From: JALYXI01 sp963795835
GTDB lineage: Bacteria; Acidobacteriota; Terriglobia; Bryobacterales; Bryobacteraceae
Length of the DNA stretch: 64,000 bases
Direction: 5' to 3'
Assembly: GCA_963795835.1 (NCBI GenBank)
Contig: CAWCJC010000010.1
Coordinates: 1 to 64,000, forward strand
Each line of letters opens with the position of its first letter. Positions within the stretch are counted from its first letter, which is position 1. Under the pieces are notes generated by a model that worked only from the letters and a program-made list of their open reading frames with translations, had not been told where the DNA came from and made no database searches. The translations under genes and the position numbers were made by a program. Below, in pieces: positions 47,170 to 58,991 of this stretch.

Positions 47170-48315
47170 TCAGGGCACCGCGTAGAAGAAGGCAAGCCCG
47201 AACAGCACGTAGACCGCCACCAGCAGCGTGCCTTCAAACCAAGTGGTTTCCCCGTCTGCTGCAATCGAATTCACGGTGAACACCATGCCGACGATGGCTA
47301 CCAGTTCGAGCGGGTTGGAGAAGATCAGGTTCATCGGATGCCCGATCAGTCGCGAGATGAGCACCAGCGCGGGTGCCAACAGCAACGCGACCTGAACACT
47401 CGAACCCAGGCAAAGACTCATCACCATGTCCATCCGGTCCTGCCTGGCGAAATAGATAGCGGCGAGGATATCGGGCGCGTTGCCGATCGCCGCCAAAACG
47501 ATGACGCCCAGGAACAGGGAACTCAGCGAAAAGAGGTCCGCGGTTGCGCGTAGGCTAGAGGAAATGAGGTCTGCCTCGACCGCGACCACGAGGGTGCCGC
47601 CGACAAGCACCCCGAGGGACTTCCAAAGCGGCCAGGAAGCCTGCTCCTGCGACTTTCGCCCTTCGAAAGTATCGTGCCGCGTAAGCAAGGTGTACACCAG
47701 GTTGGCCGCGTACACCAGGATCAGCACCACGGAGACGCTGACGCTTAACTTGTCATTTAAAACGCCTATGCCCGCTGTCGTGTGCCGGCGTTCGGTGAAA
47801 TCGAAAAGGGCAGGCAACAACAGCGCGATGACGGAGAGCATCAACAGGCTGCCGAGTGAACCCGCCTGTTCCCGTGAGAATTTCTGCTTTCCACGCTTGA
47901 TACCGCCCGCCACGGCGGCAATTCCCAATCCGAGCAAATTGGTGCCGATCAGCGATCCCGTAATCTGCGCCTTCACCACCGCCACTTCTCCCTGACGCAG
48001 AACAAACAGAGCCAGCACCAGCTCCGCCACGCTTCCGAACGTGACGTTCACCAAACCGCCGATCGCCGGTCCGGTACGATTCGCCAGGTGATCGGTGCCT
48101 CTGCGCATCCAATCGGCCACTGAAACTACCGCGAGCGCCGAGCTGGCAAACACCCATACCGCGGAGGCGTGAACACCATACGCGAGCAGTAGCGAAATAG
48201 GCACGAACAGCAGAAGCAGTGAGAGAAGCATCAGCAATAGGCAAAGCTCGGAAACCGCGGCGGGGGCAGAATGGCGGTAAGCTCTACCCGAGTTTAGTTG
48301 TACCACTCTGGGCAA
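47170..48315 (-). CDS. calcium/proton exchanger, CaxA/ChaA family
   Basis: A membrane antiporter of up to 381 residues with eleven predicted helices. The two CaCA repeats are recognisable: GGLVNVTFGSVAELVLALFV in the first half and AIGNAPDILAAIYFARQDRM, MVMSLCLGSSVQVALLLAPA in the second; the Glu of the first and Asp of the second are the ion-binding acids. It exports Ca2+ in exchange for protons. The start is uncertain: TTG 48315, GTG 48255 or ATG 48231. It lies 42 bases upstream of the phospholipase C gene in the same direction. Confidence 0.88.
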   Translation of the reverse strand: MPRVVQLNSGRAYRHSAPAAVSELCLLLMLLSLLLLFVPISLLLAYGVHASAVWVFASSALAVVSVADWMRRGTDHLANRTGPAIGGLVNVTFGSVAELVLALFVLRQGEVAVVKAQITGSLIGTNLLGLGIAAVAGGIKRGKQKFSREQAGSLGSLLMLSVIALLLPALFDFTERRHTTAGIGVLNDKLSVSVSVVLILVYAANLVYTLLTRHDTFEGRKSQEQASWPLWKSLGVLVGGTLVVAVEADLISSSLRATADLFSLSSLFLGVIVLAAIGNAPDILAAIYFARQDRMDMVMSLCLGSSVQVALLLAPALVLISRLIGHPMNLIFSNPLELVAIVGMVFTVNSIAADGETTWFEGTLLVAVYVLFGLAFFYAVP

Positions 48316-48406
48316 GTACTACAAGGGTAAGGATGAGGGGCAGGAGATTGCGATTTCCATGTGGTTTAACGGCCTCAAGCTGGTCATGATGGAACTTGTC
48401 CCTTAG
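48308..48406 (+). pseudogene. 3' remnant of a small secreted protein
   Basis: An open stretch of about 32 codons ends in TAG at 48404-48406 and reads ...GQEIAISMWFNGLKLVMMEL... It has no start of its own and overlaps the exchanger gene start. It resembles KVSVYFNGPKLVEI of the protein at 22904-23332 (FNG-KLV). A short inverted repeat AGATTTA/TAAATCT (48412-48437) with T-run follows. Confidence 0.35.
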
Positions 48407-48484
48407 CCCCTAGATTTAAAAAAAACGGGCTAAATCTCAGTTTTTTCAATCTTCTTTAACGCTCGAAGAAGCAAAATGGGATAG

Positions 48485-51400
48485 ATGAAAGTCTTCCAGG
48501 TTATTGTTCTTCTTTTTGCCCTCGCTCTTGGTTGCGCCCATGCCCAGAGTCCTACGGGAACGGTCGCGGGTTCCGTTTCCGATTCCACCGGTGCACGGCT
48601 ACCCGGCGCGGCTATTGAACTGAGGAATTTGGGTAATGGTGAGGTGCGCCCGACAACCAGCGGCAGTTCCGGCGAGTTTGTCTTTACCGCCGTGCCGGCC
48701 GGTCAATATGCGATCACCGCCCAGGCCAGCGGATTCAAACGTGAACAGAAAACCAATCTGTTGCTGGAAGTCAACCAGAATGCACGAGTGGATTTCTCTC
48801 TGCAGGTGGGGCAAATCACCGATTCAGTTGAAGTAAGCGCGGACACAACTCAGGTGGATACGCGCGATGTGCAATTGGGCGGCACCGTGGACAGCAGGCG
48901 GATTCGCGAACTGCCTTTAAACGGGCGCAACGTTTACGACCTGATGGTGCTGATGCCGGGTGTGACCAACGTGAATACTTCCCTGACCGGCACGAACGAC
49001 GCAAACAACATGAACGTCAACGGCGCCCGCGTTCGCGACAACAACTTTTATCTGGACGGGGCTTTCAACAACGCGCTTTTTCGAAATGGCGGGAACCAGG
49101 CGCCCAACCCGGATGCGGTGGAAGAATACCATCTGATTACGTCGAACTTCGATGCCGAATACGGCCGACTGCCAGGGTCTGTCACCAATGTAATTACCCG
49201 CTCCGGCACGAATGCTTTTCATGGGAGCGCCTTCGAGTTTTTACGAAACGATACGTTCAACGCACGAAACTTTTTCCAAGCCAACGTGAGTGCGCTGAAG
49301 CGAAACCAGTTCGGATTTGCCTTGGGCGGGCCCGTGCGGCGCAACCGCACGTTCTTCTTCGCCTCTTACCAGGGGCTGCGACTGCGTACCGACAGCTTTA
49401 TCAACGGCGGACTGGTGCCGACGGCGCAGCAGCGCGCCGGTGACTTTTCTGCTCTGCCAGCCGCGAAGTGGCCCATCGACCCGCAGACGGGGAAGGCTTT
49501 TCCGAACGGGATCATTCCAGCTGCCCGGCTTGATCCGGTGGCGCAGAAAATTCTGAGCACGCTGGTGCCGCTGCCGAACAACGCAAATGGAACTCTGAGC
49601 GCGACGGCGGGAGCACCGGTGAACGACGATCAGGGCGTCGCAAAGGTGGACCATCAACTGACCTCTGCGAATAGGCTTTCGGTAACGCTGTTTCTGGACC
49701 GCAGCACGAGTTCATTGCCGTTCGCAAGTGCGTCGCAAGTGCCGGGCTGGGCCGCTTCCACCGCCCAGTACAAACAGAACAACGTAGTGGTGAGCGATCA
49801 ATGGATTCTCTCGCCCACCACTCTTAGCCAGACGCGTTTCAATTACACGTTGAACGAGTACGGGAACCAAGCTTCGTCCGCGGTCACATGGGCCGATCTG
49901 GGCAGCAAGGTGGTGCAGGGCGCGCTGCCCGCGCGCACTCCACAGATATTCGTGAACGGCTACTGGCAAGCCGGGACGTTCGGCGACAACACACAGCCGC
50001 AGCGAAATTTCGGGTTGTCGGAAATGCTCTCCCTTGTGCGCGGGCCGCATACCTTAAAGTTTGGCGGCTCCTTGCTGTGGAACCACTTTCAGGAGACCGG
50101 CAATTGGCTGGGCGCGGGGCAGGTTCGTTTTAGCGGCGCCGCCACGAAGAATGCCCAAGCGGATTTCCTGTTGGGCATGGCCAATTCTTTTCGGCAGAAC
50201 AGCGGACTGAATCGCGATTTTAAAGAGACTAACACCTCGCTTTTCGTGCAGGACGATTGGAAGATTTTACGGCGCTTGACCCTGAATCTGGGGCTTCGGT
50301 GGGAGTTGAACCCGCCCTATGTGAGCGCAGGAGGACAACTGGGCACCTTCCGCGCGGGAGTGCAGTCCACTCGCATCCCCTCCGCGCCCCTCGGCCTTGC
50401 AATTCCCCGGCGACAAAGGCATCCCTGACGGCGTGGCTCCCACTATTTACACCAACTTCGCGCCACGTCTGGGCGCCGCCTGGGACGTATTCGGGAACGG
50501 CAGGACGGCAGTTCGGGCCGGTTACGGATTCTTCTATGCCGTTGGGATGGTGAACCTTACTTCAAACTTACAGAACCAGCCGTTCATCGCGGATATCACG
50601 CTGAACAGCACGCCGAACCTGGTGGACCCGTGGGCGGGACATAGCCCGTACCCTTATACGTTCAACTCCGCCAGCCCAGTGTTCGTACTTCCCTTGAGCG
50701 CCAATTACCTTGGCGAGAATTCCGGTTCGCCCTACGTGCAGCAGTACAACTTTGCGGTGCAGCAGCAATTGGGAAGCGTGATGAACGTGCAGGCGGCTTA
50801 CGTCGGTAATGTTTCGCGTAAGTTGTATTTGCAGCGGGATGCCAATGCTCCGGTTTACCTACCCGGCGCTTCCACTACGGCTAATGTCAACAGCCGGCGA
50901 CCGTATCTGCCGGGCACATTCGGGCCGATCTATGAGACGGAGACCGCCGCCAACGCCAGCTACAATTCATTCCAGTTGACGTTTACGCGGCGGTTCGCGC
51001 ACGGCCTTTCGCTGCTGGCGAACTATACGTTTTCAAAGTCGATCGATACGTTGTCCGACGATCCGACAGGCGTTTCGAATGTATCCTTCGTGAACTCGAA
51101 TAATTTTGCCTTGGACAGGGCAGTTTCGAGTTTCAACACGCCGCACGTTTTTTCGCTTTCGTGGGTTTACGAAGTTCCGCGGGTGCGGCGCGGCGGATGG
51201 CTTGCCCGGCAGGTTACCGGAGGATGGCAACTGAATGCGATTCTTACGGCGCGGAGCGGGCAGCCCGTGAATATTACGTCCGGGACGGATACGAATCTCG
51301 ATGGCAATACTAACGACCGTCCGGACGCGGTTGGGAATCCGAAGCTGGGCGGCGACAGGAGCCGCGCTCAGGCGATTGCTCAGTTCTTCAACACAGCGGC

Positions 51401-51665
51401 GTTCGTTCCCACGGCGTCGCTGTACGGAAGCGCGGGGCGCAATATCTTGTACGGGCCGGGCTCTGTGAATTGGGATGCCGCGGCTTTCAAACAGTTCCGT
51501 ATTCATGAAAGTCATCAGGTGCAATTGCGCGGGGAGTTTTTCAATGCACTAAACCAGGTGAATTTTGGTAACCCGAACGGCACCTTGAGCAGCCCGAACT
51601 TCGGCAAGATTACAAGCGCCGGAGCACCGCGGATCCTGCAGTTCAGCGCGAAATATTTGTTCTAA
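48485..51665 (+). CDS. Oar-like TonB-dependent outer-membrane receptor, frameshifted
   Basis: A 1059-residue receptor after removing one extra base. The signal peptide ends GCAHAQ; the carboxypeptidase-regulatory-like domain is GTVAGSVSDSTGARLPGAAI. The plug region has GGTVDSRRIRELPLNGRN and NVNGARVRDNNFYLDGAFN. The first frame ends at 50428; the true reading moves to the next frame at GGCCTTGCAA (50394-50401), giving GLQFPGDKGIPDGVAPTIYT. The barrel ends in IGILQFSAKYLF-like ILQFSAKYLF. The extra base is a T in TT (50397-50398). Confidence 0.88.
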
Positions 51666-51669
51666 AGGG

Positions 51670-51689
51670 GTGCTCTGTTAAGGGAGCAC
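51670..51689 (+). terminator. possible hairpin after the TonB receptor
   Basis: GTGCTC (51670-51675) and GAGCAC (51684-51689) form a six-base stem five bases after the receptor stop. No T-run follows, so confidence is low. The rest of the gap to 51929 shows nothing convincing. Confidence 0.3.
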
Positions 51690-51929
51690 TCGTGTTCAAT
51701 CAGAAAACCAGTTTGAGCGCGAACTGGATGCGGCGGGTCTCTCCGGCGGTGGCCTTCCGGTATTTGTGGGCCAATTCGCCGCGGTGCAATTTATGCAACA
51801 AGGAAGGCCTCCCGGCGTCGCCGTTCCGCAGCGACGACTTGTCACATCAAGCCAGTTTTCGCCTTGCTCATAACGCTCCGGGCACTCTCAGCTTCGGCGG
51901 CGGAACCGATAGCCCAAGAACATTTCACG

Positions 51930-53169
51930 TTAACCATCCATCAGCGCATCCAGGATTTCGGCTGCCTCTGAGGCGCCGCCAGAGTGGCCTATAGCATCTC
52001 GTAGCCTGAGGGCAGCGGCTTTGAAGCGCGCATCGCTTAAGAGTGACAGAATGGCCGCTTTCACCTTGGCCGCTGAGCGATGTCCTGAATTCAGGACGAG
52101 ACCGCAGCCATGCCACTGGAGGCGCGAACTGACGCCGAACTGGTCCCCGGCGATGGGCATGGCCAGGAGGGGAAGACCGAGGCTCAGCGCCTCCATCGTG
52201 GTATTCAGGCCCGCATGCGTGATGGCCATGGTGGAACGCGCCAACAGCTCGCGCTGGGGCGCATACGGAACCAATACGGTGCTTGCCGGAAACGCAGCCA
52301 TGTTCACTCGTAATTGGCAAACCTCCTAGCGAGACAACCAGTTGCACCGGCAATTCCGAACACACCTCCGCCACAGTGAGCATGTCGCTCAGGCGATTGC
52401 CGAACGTGGTTCCAAAAGAAGCATAGATCAGAGGCGATCCGTTTAATCGCTCATAGGGGAAAGAGACAGCTTCCAAGGATTGCCTGTGAAACGGACCGAC
52501 ATAATGCAGGTTCGGCGGTGGAAGTTTCCGGGGAAAGTCGAAGGCTTTTACTAGCTGCGTGATCTGCGCCGTTTTCGAAAATGAATCGTCCGGCTTGTAG
52601 TAAGGCTTCAGATTGACCCGGCTCCGATGAACATTAAGAACTTGATTGACACCTCTCATGACCAGGTTTCTGGCTTTGTAAGCGAAGCGATTTCGAGTTT
52701 CCGCCAGATAGCTCGCCGAGTAACTCCAGGGGAAGAATCCCGGAGGGACGTCCGCAGCTTCATTGAGCGGAAGTGAGGCGCAGATGGAGGCGTAAGGGAG
52801 TTGTGCAAGATCAGCAGCGGTCGCCGCTCCGGGTTCCTCTTGATCGGCAAGAACAAAATCGATTCGGTGCTCTTGCAAGGCATTTGGAAGCTCCGAGCAC
52901 AACAATTGAGCCATCGATTTCATGTACTCGACCGTGGCCGAAACCGGAAGTGTTCCCTGCTTTGCACGATCAAAATACCGTTCGACAGGATCTTCCTGTC
53001 CGTTGCCAATGACTTGGAAGGAAATGTCCGGCGCGCGTAGTTGTTGCGCCTGAAACCGTGTTCCGAAAAGCAAGAAATTATGACCGCGCTTTTTCAGCTC
53101 GCGGCCAATTGCGCACATTGCCATTTGATGGCTAGCGCCGGCATTCGCAAACGCGCCGACTTGTTTCAT
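51930..53169 (-). CDS. MGT-type glycosyltransferase (GT1 fold), frameshifted
   Basis: A 412-residue glycosyltransferase after removing one extra base. The start ATG 53169 gives MKQVGAFANAGASHQMAMCA, the N-terminal acceptor domain. PLIYASFGTTFGNRLSDML and VQLVVSLGG lead to the break; the next frame continues VNMAAFPASTVLVPYAPQRE and ITHAGLNTTMEALSLGLPLL, the UDP-sugar-binding motif with the HxG of GT1 enzymes. The extra base is in the AAA at 52319-52321. It would transfer a sugar to a small molecule or lipid. Confidence 0.82.
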
Positions 53170-53311
53170 GCAATTTCGAAGTATACACGCCAGCCGTTTG
53201 CTTTTTGGCGCGAGATTGATAAAGAAAACATGGGAAACGCCGGATAGGGTACCCTTACCGATGTGCTGGAGGTCCAAATCCAGCCTGTATAAGATTTTTT
53301 GAGGCGGATTG

Positions 53312-56020
53312 ATGATGAACGTTCACATGAAGAAGTTCTTGCCCTTGCTGCTCGCCGTCGCTGCGTCCGCGCAGGTCAATTTTAGGGATTCACATTTTGC
53401 GAAAACGGCGGGGGATGACAACCCTTTGCAGCGCATCGGTGCCGATAACGAAAACCGCGCGTTGCCTGCTGATTCGGTGGGCGTGGCGCAACAGCAAGCG
53501 GCTTACCAGTCTTTCCTGCTGCTCTCGAAATTGCCAGGCGGCAAGAAGAGTAACTGGCAGGAGGTTGGCCCGACCACCCCAATCGCGCCCGGCCCGGTTA
53601 CATACACCGGCCGGCAAACGATGAATTCGGGTCGCGTTACCGCAGTGGCCGTATCTCCGAACTGTCATGCAGGCGATTGTAAGATCCTGGTGGGCGCCGC
53701 GGGGGGCGGTATTTGGGAGGCCGACAACGCCCTCGCTCAGCGCCTGAATTGGGAGCCTTCGAGTACTGGCATTCCCTTCAACGCCATCGGGTCCATCCTC
53801 TTCGACCCCACCGATTCAAAGGGCCGCACCATCTACGTGGGCACAGGCGAACCGAACGGATCGAGCGATTCAGAAGCAGGCATAGGCCTTTACAAGTCTT
53901 CAGATTTTGGCAAGTCATGGAACCTGGTGCCCGGCAGCGTGGCCGCGGCGCAGGGGCGCTCAATTGCAGCAATCGCGGTTGACCCCGTAAATGCAATGCA
54001 TATACTGATCGGCACAGCGGTCGCGCGGCACGGTTCTTCATCCGTGAACGGCGGGCGGTTCACGCCCCCGGGCGCTCCGCCGATCGGCCTTTACGAGTCC
54101 GTTGATGGCGGAGCGAGTTTTACGAAAGTCTTCAGTGTCCCTTCGGATACGGTCAACACTACTTCACCCAGCGGCAGCGACTTTTTCCGCGGTGGCATTA
54201 GCAAAATTGAGACCGATCGCCTGGGCCTGAACTCTGGCGACCCGACCCGTTTCTATTTCTCCGTCTTCGACTACGGCCTGTACCGATCCAAATCGGGCGG
54301 GGGCTTCGAGCAGGTATTTGTGTCCGCGGGCGGCGGCCTGGTGGCGTACTCGGCATCCGCGCGCACCGAGTTTGCCCTGGCGCCGAACGGCAATAAACTT
54401 CGCATTTACCTGGGCGACAACCAGGACACGGTCACCGACTTTTACCGCGTCGATGACGCGGGCAATACTTCGGCCGCGACACTGACCAATGGTGTCACGA
54501 ATCCCGGCTGGACCAAGCTGTCCAATCCAACGCCGGGCACGCCCGGGTTTGGATCTTACAACTTCTGCCAGGGCCAGTGCTCGTACGACATGTTCGTGGC
54601 TTCGCCCCCCGGCCATCCTGACACCGTGTGGCTCGGCGGCTCGATGCAATACGACGAGATCTTCACGGCTCACCAGCCCTCTAATGGCCGTGCCGTGCAG
54701 CGCTCCACCGACGCCGGAGTCCATTTCACCGACATGACCAACGACACGCAGTCGCCGCCGCTCGGGATGCATCCCGATCAGCATGCGATCGCGTTCGCCG
54801 GATCCAATCCGGACGTGGCGTTTATCGGCTCAGACGGAGGCATGGTGCGCACGAGCGGCGTGTTTGCGGACGCCTCCGCAAGTTGCGCAAGCCGCGGCCT
54901 TTCGCTCGCCGCTCTGTCCGACTGCCAGATGTGGCTGAAAGCCATTCCAACGACGATTTACAGCCTGAACGACGGCCTCGCCACTTTGCAGTTTCAGAGC
55001 CTTTCGGTAAACGCGTTAGACCCGCTCAATGACATTATGGGCGGCACTCAGGACAATGGTACCTGGTCCTACGACGGCAAAGGCAAAGGTAGTTGGCTGG
55101 AGTCAGTGGGAGGCGACGGTGGCCAGTCCGGCTTCAATCCGGTGTACCCGAATATTCGGATGCATTCTTATTACTCCGCACAGCATGATGTAAACTTCAA
55201 CGGCTCTAACCCCCTAGGCTGGGACTGGATATCCGACCCGCTTCTTGCAAGCGGCGAAGCGGCTTCGTTTTATGTTCCGCTGATTAACGATCCCAAAGTG
55301 GCCGGGACTTGGTTTGTCGGGCTGCAGCACGTATGGCGCACGCTCGATAATGGCGGCTCTCAAACTTACCTCGATGCGGTCTGTAATGAGTTTTCCGGCA
55401 CTTTCGCAAGCCCCTGCGGTGATTGGAAGACGATCGGTGGGGACCTCACGGGTCGGTGAACAGGCGCCACGAAAGGTGGCGGCTACGTCGTCGCCATCGC
55501 GCGCGCCACGAGCGACACCAAAACCTTGTGGGCGGGCACTCGCATCGGCCGCCTCTTTGTTTCAAAGAACGCGGACGCCAGCACCCCCGGTTCCGTAACC
55601 TTCACGCGCATAGACACAGCGAATCAGCCGAACCGGTTTATCAGCGGCATTGCGGTGGATCCGGCCAACCCGAATCACGCGTTCGTGTCTTTCTCCGGCT
55701 ACAGCGCCTACACGCCCACCACGCCCGGGCACGTCTTCGAGGTGACATACAACCCGACAACCTTGGGGGTCACATGGAAAGACCTTAGCTACAACATCGG
55801 CGATCAGCCGGTAACAGGGATCGCACTCGACAGCGCTACAGGCGAGTTGTTCATCTCCACCGACTTTGGCGTTGCGATGCTGCGGGCCGGGGTGTGGACA
55901 CCGGCCGCGGGCAGCCTGCCTCCCGTCGCGGTCTACGGCTTGACCATTGACGTAAACGGGCGCGTCCTCTACGCTGCTACTCACGGCCGGGGTGCCTGGA
56001 AGCTGGATCTCTCGAAATAA
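53312..56020 (+). CDS. secreted BNR/sialidase-like propeller protein with in-frame TGA
   Basis: About 900 residues with a signal peptide (MKKFLPLLLAVAASAQ). Repeated propeller blades are visible: GRVTAVAVSPNC, TIYVGTGEPNGSS, GLYKSSDFGKSWNLVPGS, FESVDGG-like GLYESVDGGASFTKVFS, and a C-terminal VTGIALDSATGELFISTDFG. The frame is interrupted by TGA at 55457-55459 (between GGDLTGR and TGATKGGGYVVAIARA) and then continues in the same frame to 56020. Bases GAGGCGG precede ATG 53312/53315. It may bind or cleave glycans, or be a structural cell-surface protein. Confidence 0.75.
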
Positions 56021-56056
56021 CGGCAACGAACAATTCAGTGTCGATTTATTGGCCGG

Positions 56057-57793
56057 TCATGCCGCCGGCGCCGGCCCATAAGCCCGCAAAACATCGTTTA
56101 CACTGATGATTCCGCGCAGCGTGGAAATATCCGCGCGATCCACAACCGGGAGGGATTTCAGACCCGATTGGCCCATTCGCTCGATGGCCAACTCAATCGG
56201 GTGGTCGGGATGAACGTGCGGATAGGCCTCGCTACGGGCGGCCAGATCGCCGATCGAGATTTTGCCTTGGCCTGCGCCGAGAGCTTTCCTGACGGACGCG
56301 ACGGGCACAACTCCCACCAGTTTGTCGCCATCCGCAACCAGGAACAAATCCCCAGGCGTTTCCTCGGGCAACTCGCTCAAAAGCGTACCTGCGGCAACCA
56401 GGGTGGGGTCGGCCCTCATTGCCATGAGCACGGTCCGGGAACGGGAGCCGCTTGGCGTCCGATGTTCTTGAAGGTGAACGCCATCCTGCTCCGCAAGCGC
56501 AATATAAATACTTTTCTTCTGCAGATGAGAAGCGATGATGTAACTGGTCATGTTCGCAATCATCAAAGGAACAAGGATGGAATAGTCGCGGGTTAATTCG
56601 AAAATCATGAACACAGAGGTCATGGGAGTGCGGATGATGCCGGCAAAGGCCGCGCCCATGCCCACCAGTGCGTAGGCCCCCGGGGTGGCGGTAGACCCCG
56701 GCAGGAGGGCGTGCGCCGCGCTACCCACAGCCCCGCCGAGCATGGCTCCGAAGAACAGGCTGGGTCCAAAGATTCCGCCCGCATTCCCGGAACCGTAGCA
56801 AACCGCGGTTGCAATCAGTTTCAAAGGAATCAGAAGAAGGACGATGCGCAAGGCGATGTCGCCGTTGAGCACCTGGTCCACATAGTCGTAGCCAACACCC
56901 AGAACTTGCGGCAGGAACATGCCAAGCGCTCCCACCAAAATGCCCCCGGCAATGGGTTGGAAAGGACGTGTTGCGGCGGGGAGCCCAGCGAAGAATTGCC
57001 GGATGTGAAGAACCGACTTCACAAAAACCGTCGACAGAAGGCCGCCGGCTACTCCGAGGAAGGCATAGATCAGCAATTCGCCGAAATTCACTAACTGATA
57101 GCCGGGCACGTGAAACAGGGCATTGTCGCCCAGGAAGGTCTGCAACACCGCCCATGAGGTGACCGAACCGATTACGATCAACCCGAGCACCGGCGCGTGC
57201 AGATTACCGACCACCTCCTCCAAGGTGAAGAGCACGGCGGCAATGGGCGTGTTGAACGCTGCCGCAACCGCAGCGGCGGCCCCCACGGGAATCAGTTGCC
57301 GGAGCCTTGCCGGGCCCAGGCCCAGTTTCCTCCCCAAAACCGAGGCGATGCCCCCGCCGATCTGCACCGAGGGACCTTCTCGCCCGAGTGCAATCCCCGA
57401 AGCCAGAGACGCGGATGAAACAAAGAATCTTCCCAGGACAGTTCGCAAGGTAATGCGACCGCCATGCAACTCCATGGCGCCACGCGTTTGCGGAATGCCG
57501 CTGCCACGCGCTTCGGGAAAGTACTTCGAAAGAAGCCAGCCCGATACAAGCGCGCCGATTGTGGGTACGATCAGTCTGCGCCAAACCGCTCCGCTCGCAG
57601 GATACATCCGAGAGCCAAGACGTTCGGTCAAGAGGATGAATCCCACCACAGCGAGTCCAGTGAGAACGCCGATCATTACTGCCAGAACAACAAGAAACTG
57701 CTCCTCTCGCGTTCGCAGCGTGCGAACCCAATTGAAGCCAGAGGAGAGGAAGCCAGTGACGCGATTGGTTCGCAAGTTTTCAGCGTGATCCAT
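56057..57793 (-). CDS. ClC family chloride channel/antiporter with CBS domains
   Basis: A 578-residue protein. Selectivity-filter motifs are GSGIP, GREGPSVQIGGG (gating Glu) and GGIFGPSL; the internal proton Glu pair is in FTLEEVVGN. Both conserved acids are present, so a Cl-/H+ antiporter is likely rather than a channel. Two C-terminal CBS domains (MRADPTLVAAGTLLSELPEE, and SLPVVDRADISTLRGIISVN) suggest control by nucleotides. It is divergent from the TPR gene across 49 bases. Confidence 0.92.
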   Translation of the reverse strand: MDHAENLRTNRVTGFLSSGFNWVRTLRTREEQFLVVLAVMIGVLTGLAVVGFILLTERLGSRMYPASGAVWRRLIVPTIGALVSGWLLSKYFPEARGSGIPQTRGAMELHGGRITLRTVLGRFFVSSASLASGIALGREGPSVQIGGGIASVLGRKLGLGPARLRQLIPVGAAAAVAAAFNTPIAAVLFTLEEVVGNLHAPVLGLIVIGSVTSWAVLQTFLGDNALFHVPGYQLVNFGELLIYAFLGVAGGLLSTVFVKSVLHIRQFFAGLPAATRPFQPIAGGILVGALGMFLPQVLGVGYDYVDQVLNGDIALRIVLLLIPLKLIATAVCYGSGNAGGIFGPSLFFGAMLGGAVGSAAHALLPGSTATPGAYALVGMGAAFAGIIRTPMTSVFMIFELTRDYSILVPLMIANMTSYIIASHLQKKSIYIALAEQDGVHLQEHRTPSGSRSRTVLMAMRADPTLVAAGTLLSELPEETPGDLFLVADGDKLVGVVPVASVRKALGAGQGKISIGDLAARSEAYPHVHPDHPIELAIERMGQSGLKSLPVVDRADISTLRGIISVNDVLRAYGPAPAA

Positions 57794-57842
57794 TTAAGCT
57801 TTTGGGGGCAGTACCATTGTCGAACGGCGCTATCGTAAAGTC

Positions 57843-58991
57843 ATGTCGGCCCAGATCAAGGGCGGGAACGCCTCAAGCGTTCCGCCTCCAGCTGCAGCAC
57901 GTACGATCCAAGTGTTGGGGACCGTTCTTGCTCTCGCGATCTTTCTTGCGGCTGCGGACGCGGCTCTGGTGCGGTTTGGAGCTTCAGAAAGAAAAGCCGC
58001 GGCCACAGAGTTGTACAGCCGCGCGCAAAAACTGTACTCCGCCGGCGATTATTCCAGTTCGCTTGACTTATACCGACAGGCCCGCAATGAGGAAAGAAAG
58101 AATTTCACGTACCAGGTTGCGTTGATTCGAGCACTGGAACACTCCGAACACGTGGAAGAAGCCGAGGCGGAAGCAACGCGCCTGATCGCGGAGCATCCGA
58201 CTGATGGTTATGCAAACCTGGTTATGGCGCGCCTGCTTGCTTTTGATAAACGATTCAGCGAGGCTGCCTGGTTCTACCATCGCGCGCTGTACGGGAGCTG
58301 GTCGGGCTCCGATTCCCAAAGGACACGTGTTCGCCTGGAACTGGCGGACATGCTTTCAACCCAGGGACTGAAGGAGCAAGTTGTCGCGGAAGTCCTGCTG
58401 CTGCTCAATGAGGCTGGGGCCGGTGATGCCGAAATTCGCAGGCGTTCCGCAGATTTGCTGCTTAAATCGGGCGCATGGAGCCGCGCTGCATCCGTGTACG
58501 ACGAGCTTGCCGCAAGCTTTCCCAACGATCCCGAGGTGCACGCGGGATATGGACAGGCTTTGTTTGGAAATCGGGAATACCGCCGCGCTCGCGCCGAATT
58601 GGCTCTCGCCGTGCGTCTCGGCGAATCAAAGGACGAGATCCGACGCAAACTGGAAACTTCCCGAGCCGTTCTCGATCTGGACCCTCATGCCCGGGGAGTG
58701 AGTTCAGGGGAACTGGAGCGCCGCCGGCTGGTGCTGTTGAATGATGTTCTTGAAATTGCGACGGCGTGCGGTGCCGATCCAGCTTCGCCGACACTTGTAG
58801 CGGCTCGCGAGCTCACCGCGAGGCGCCGCAAGGAGCGCGCGGAACCCGAGGATGAGTTCGATGTGGCCGAGGGGGCGTGGAAGAGCCTGCCGGAAGGCTG
58901 CAAAAAGGGTCCGAAGGCGGAGGCAATCTCCATTCTTTTCGCTGCATCTCCAGCTTCACCTCCTGTTACAGGAACTCATCTGATTGAGTAA
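57843..58991 (+). CDS. membrane-anchored TPR protein
   Basis: A 382-residue protein with one N-terminal membrane helix (GTVLALAIFLAAADAALV) and then helical TPR repeats (AAATELYSRAQKLYSAGDYS, SSLDLYRQARNE, RALEHSEHVEEAEAEATRL, DPEVHAGYGQALFGNREYRR). It probably works as a scaffold at the membrane or in the periplasm. No specific family name can be given. It is divergent from the ClC gene. Confidence 0.82.
   Translation: MSAQIKGGNASSVPPPAAARTIQVLGTVLALAIFLAAADAALVRFGASERKAAATELYSRAQKLYSAGDYSSSLDLYRQARNEERKNFTYQVALIRALEHSEHVEEAEAEATRLIAEHPTDGYANLVMARLLAFDKRFSEAAWFYHRALYGSWSGSDSQRTRVRLELADMLSTQGLKEQVVAEVLLLLNEAGAGDAEIRRRSADLLLKSGAWSRAASVYDELAASFPNDPEVHAGYGQALFGNREYRRARAELALAVRLGESKDEIRRKLETSRAVLDLDPHARGVSSGELERRRLVLLNDVLEIATACGADPASPTLVAARELTARRRKERAEPEDEFDVAEGAWKSLPEGCKKGPKAEAISILFAASPASPPVTGTHLIE

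Noticed and set aside
51692..51994. 100-codon ORF after the third TonB receptor
   Set aside because: No protein-like pattern, and it overlaps the glycosyltransferase end on the other strand.
55457..55459. Selenocysteine or programmed readthrough at TGA
   Set aside because: No selenocysteine insertion structure or selenoprotein family was recognised; a mutation or sequence error is simpler.
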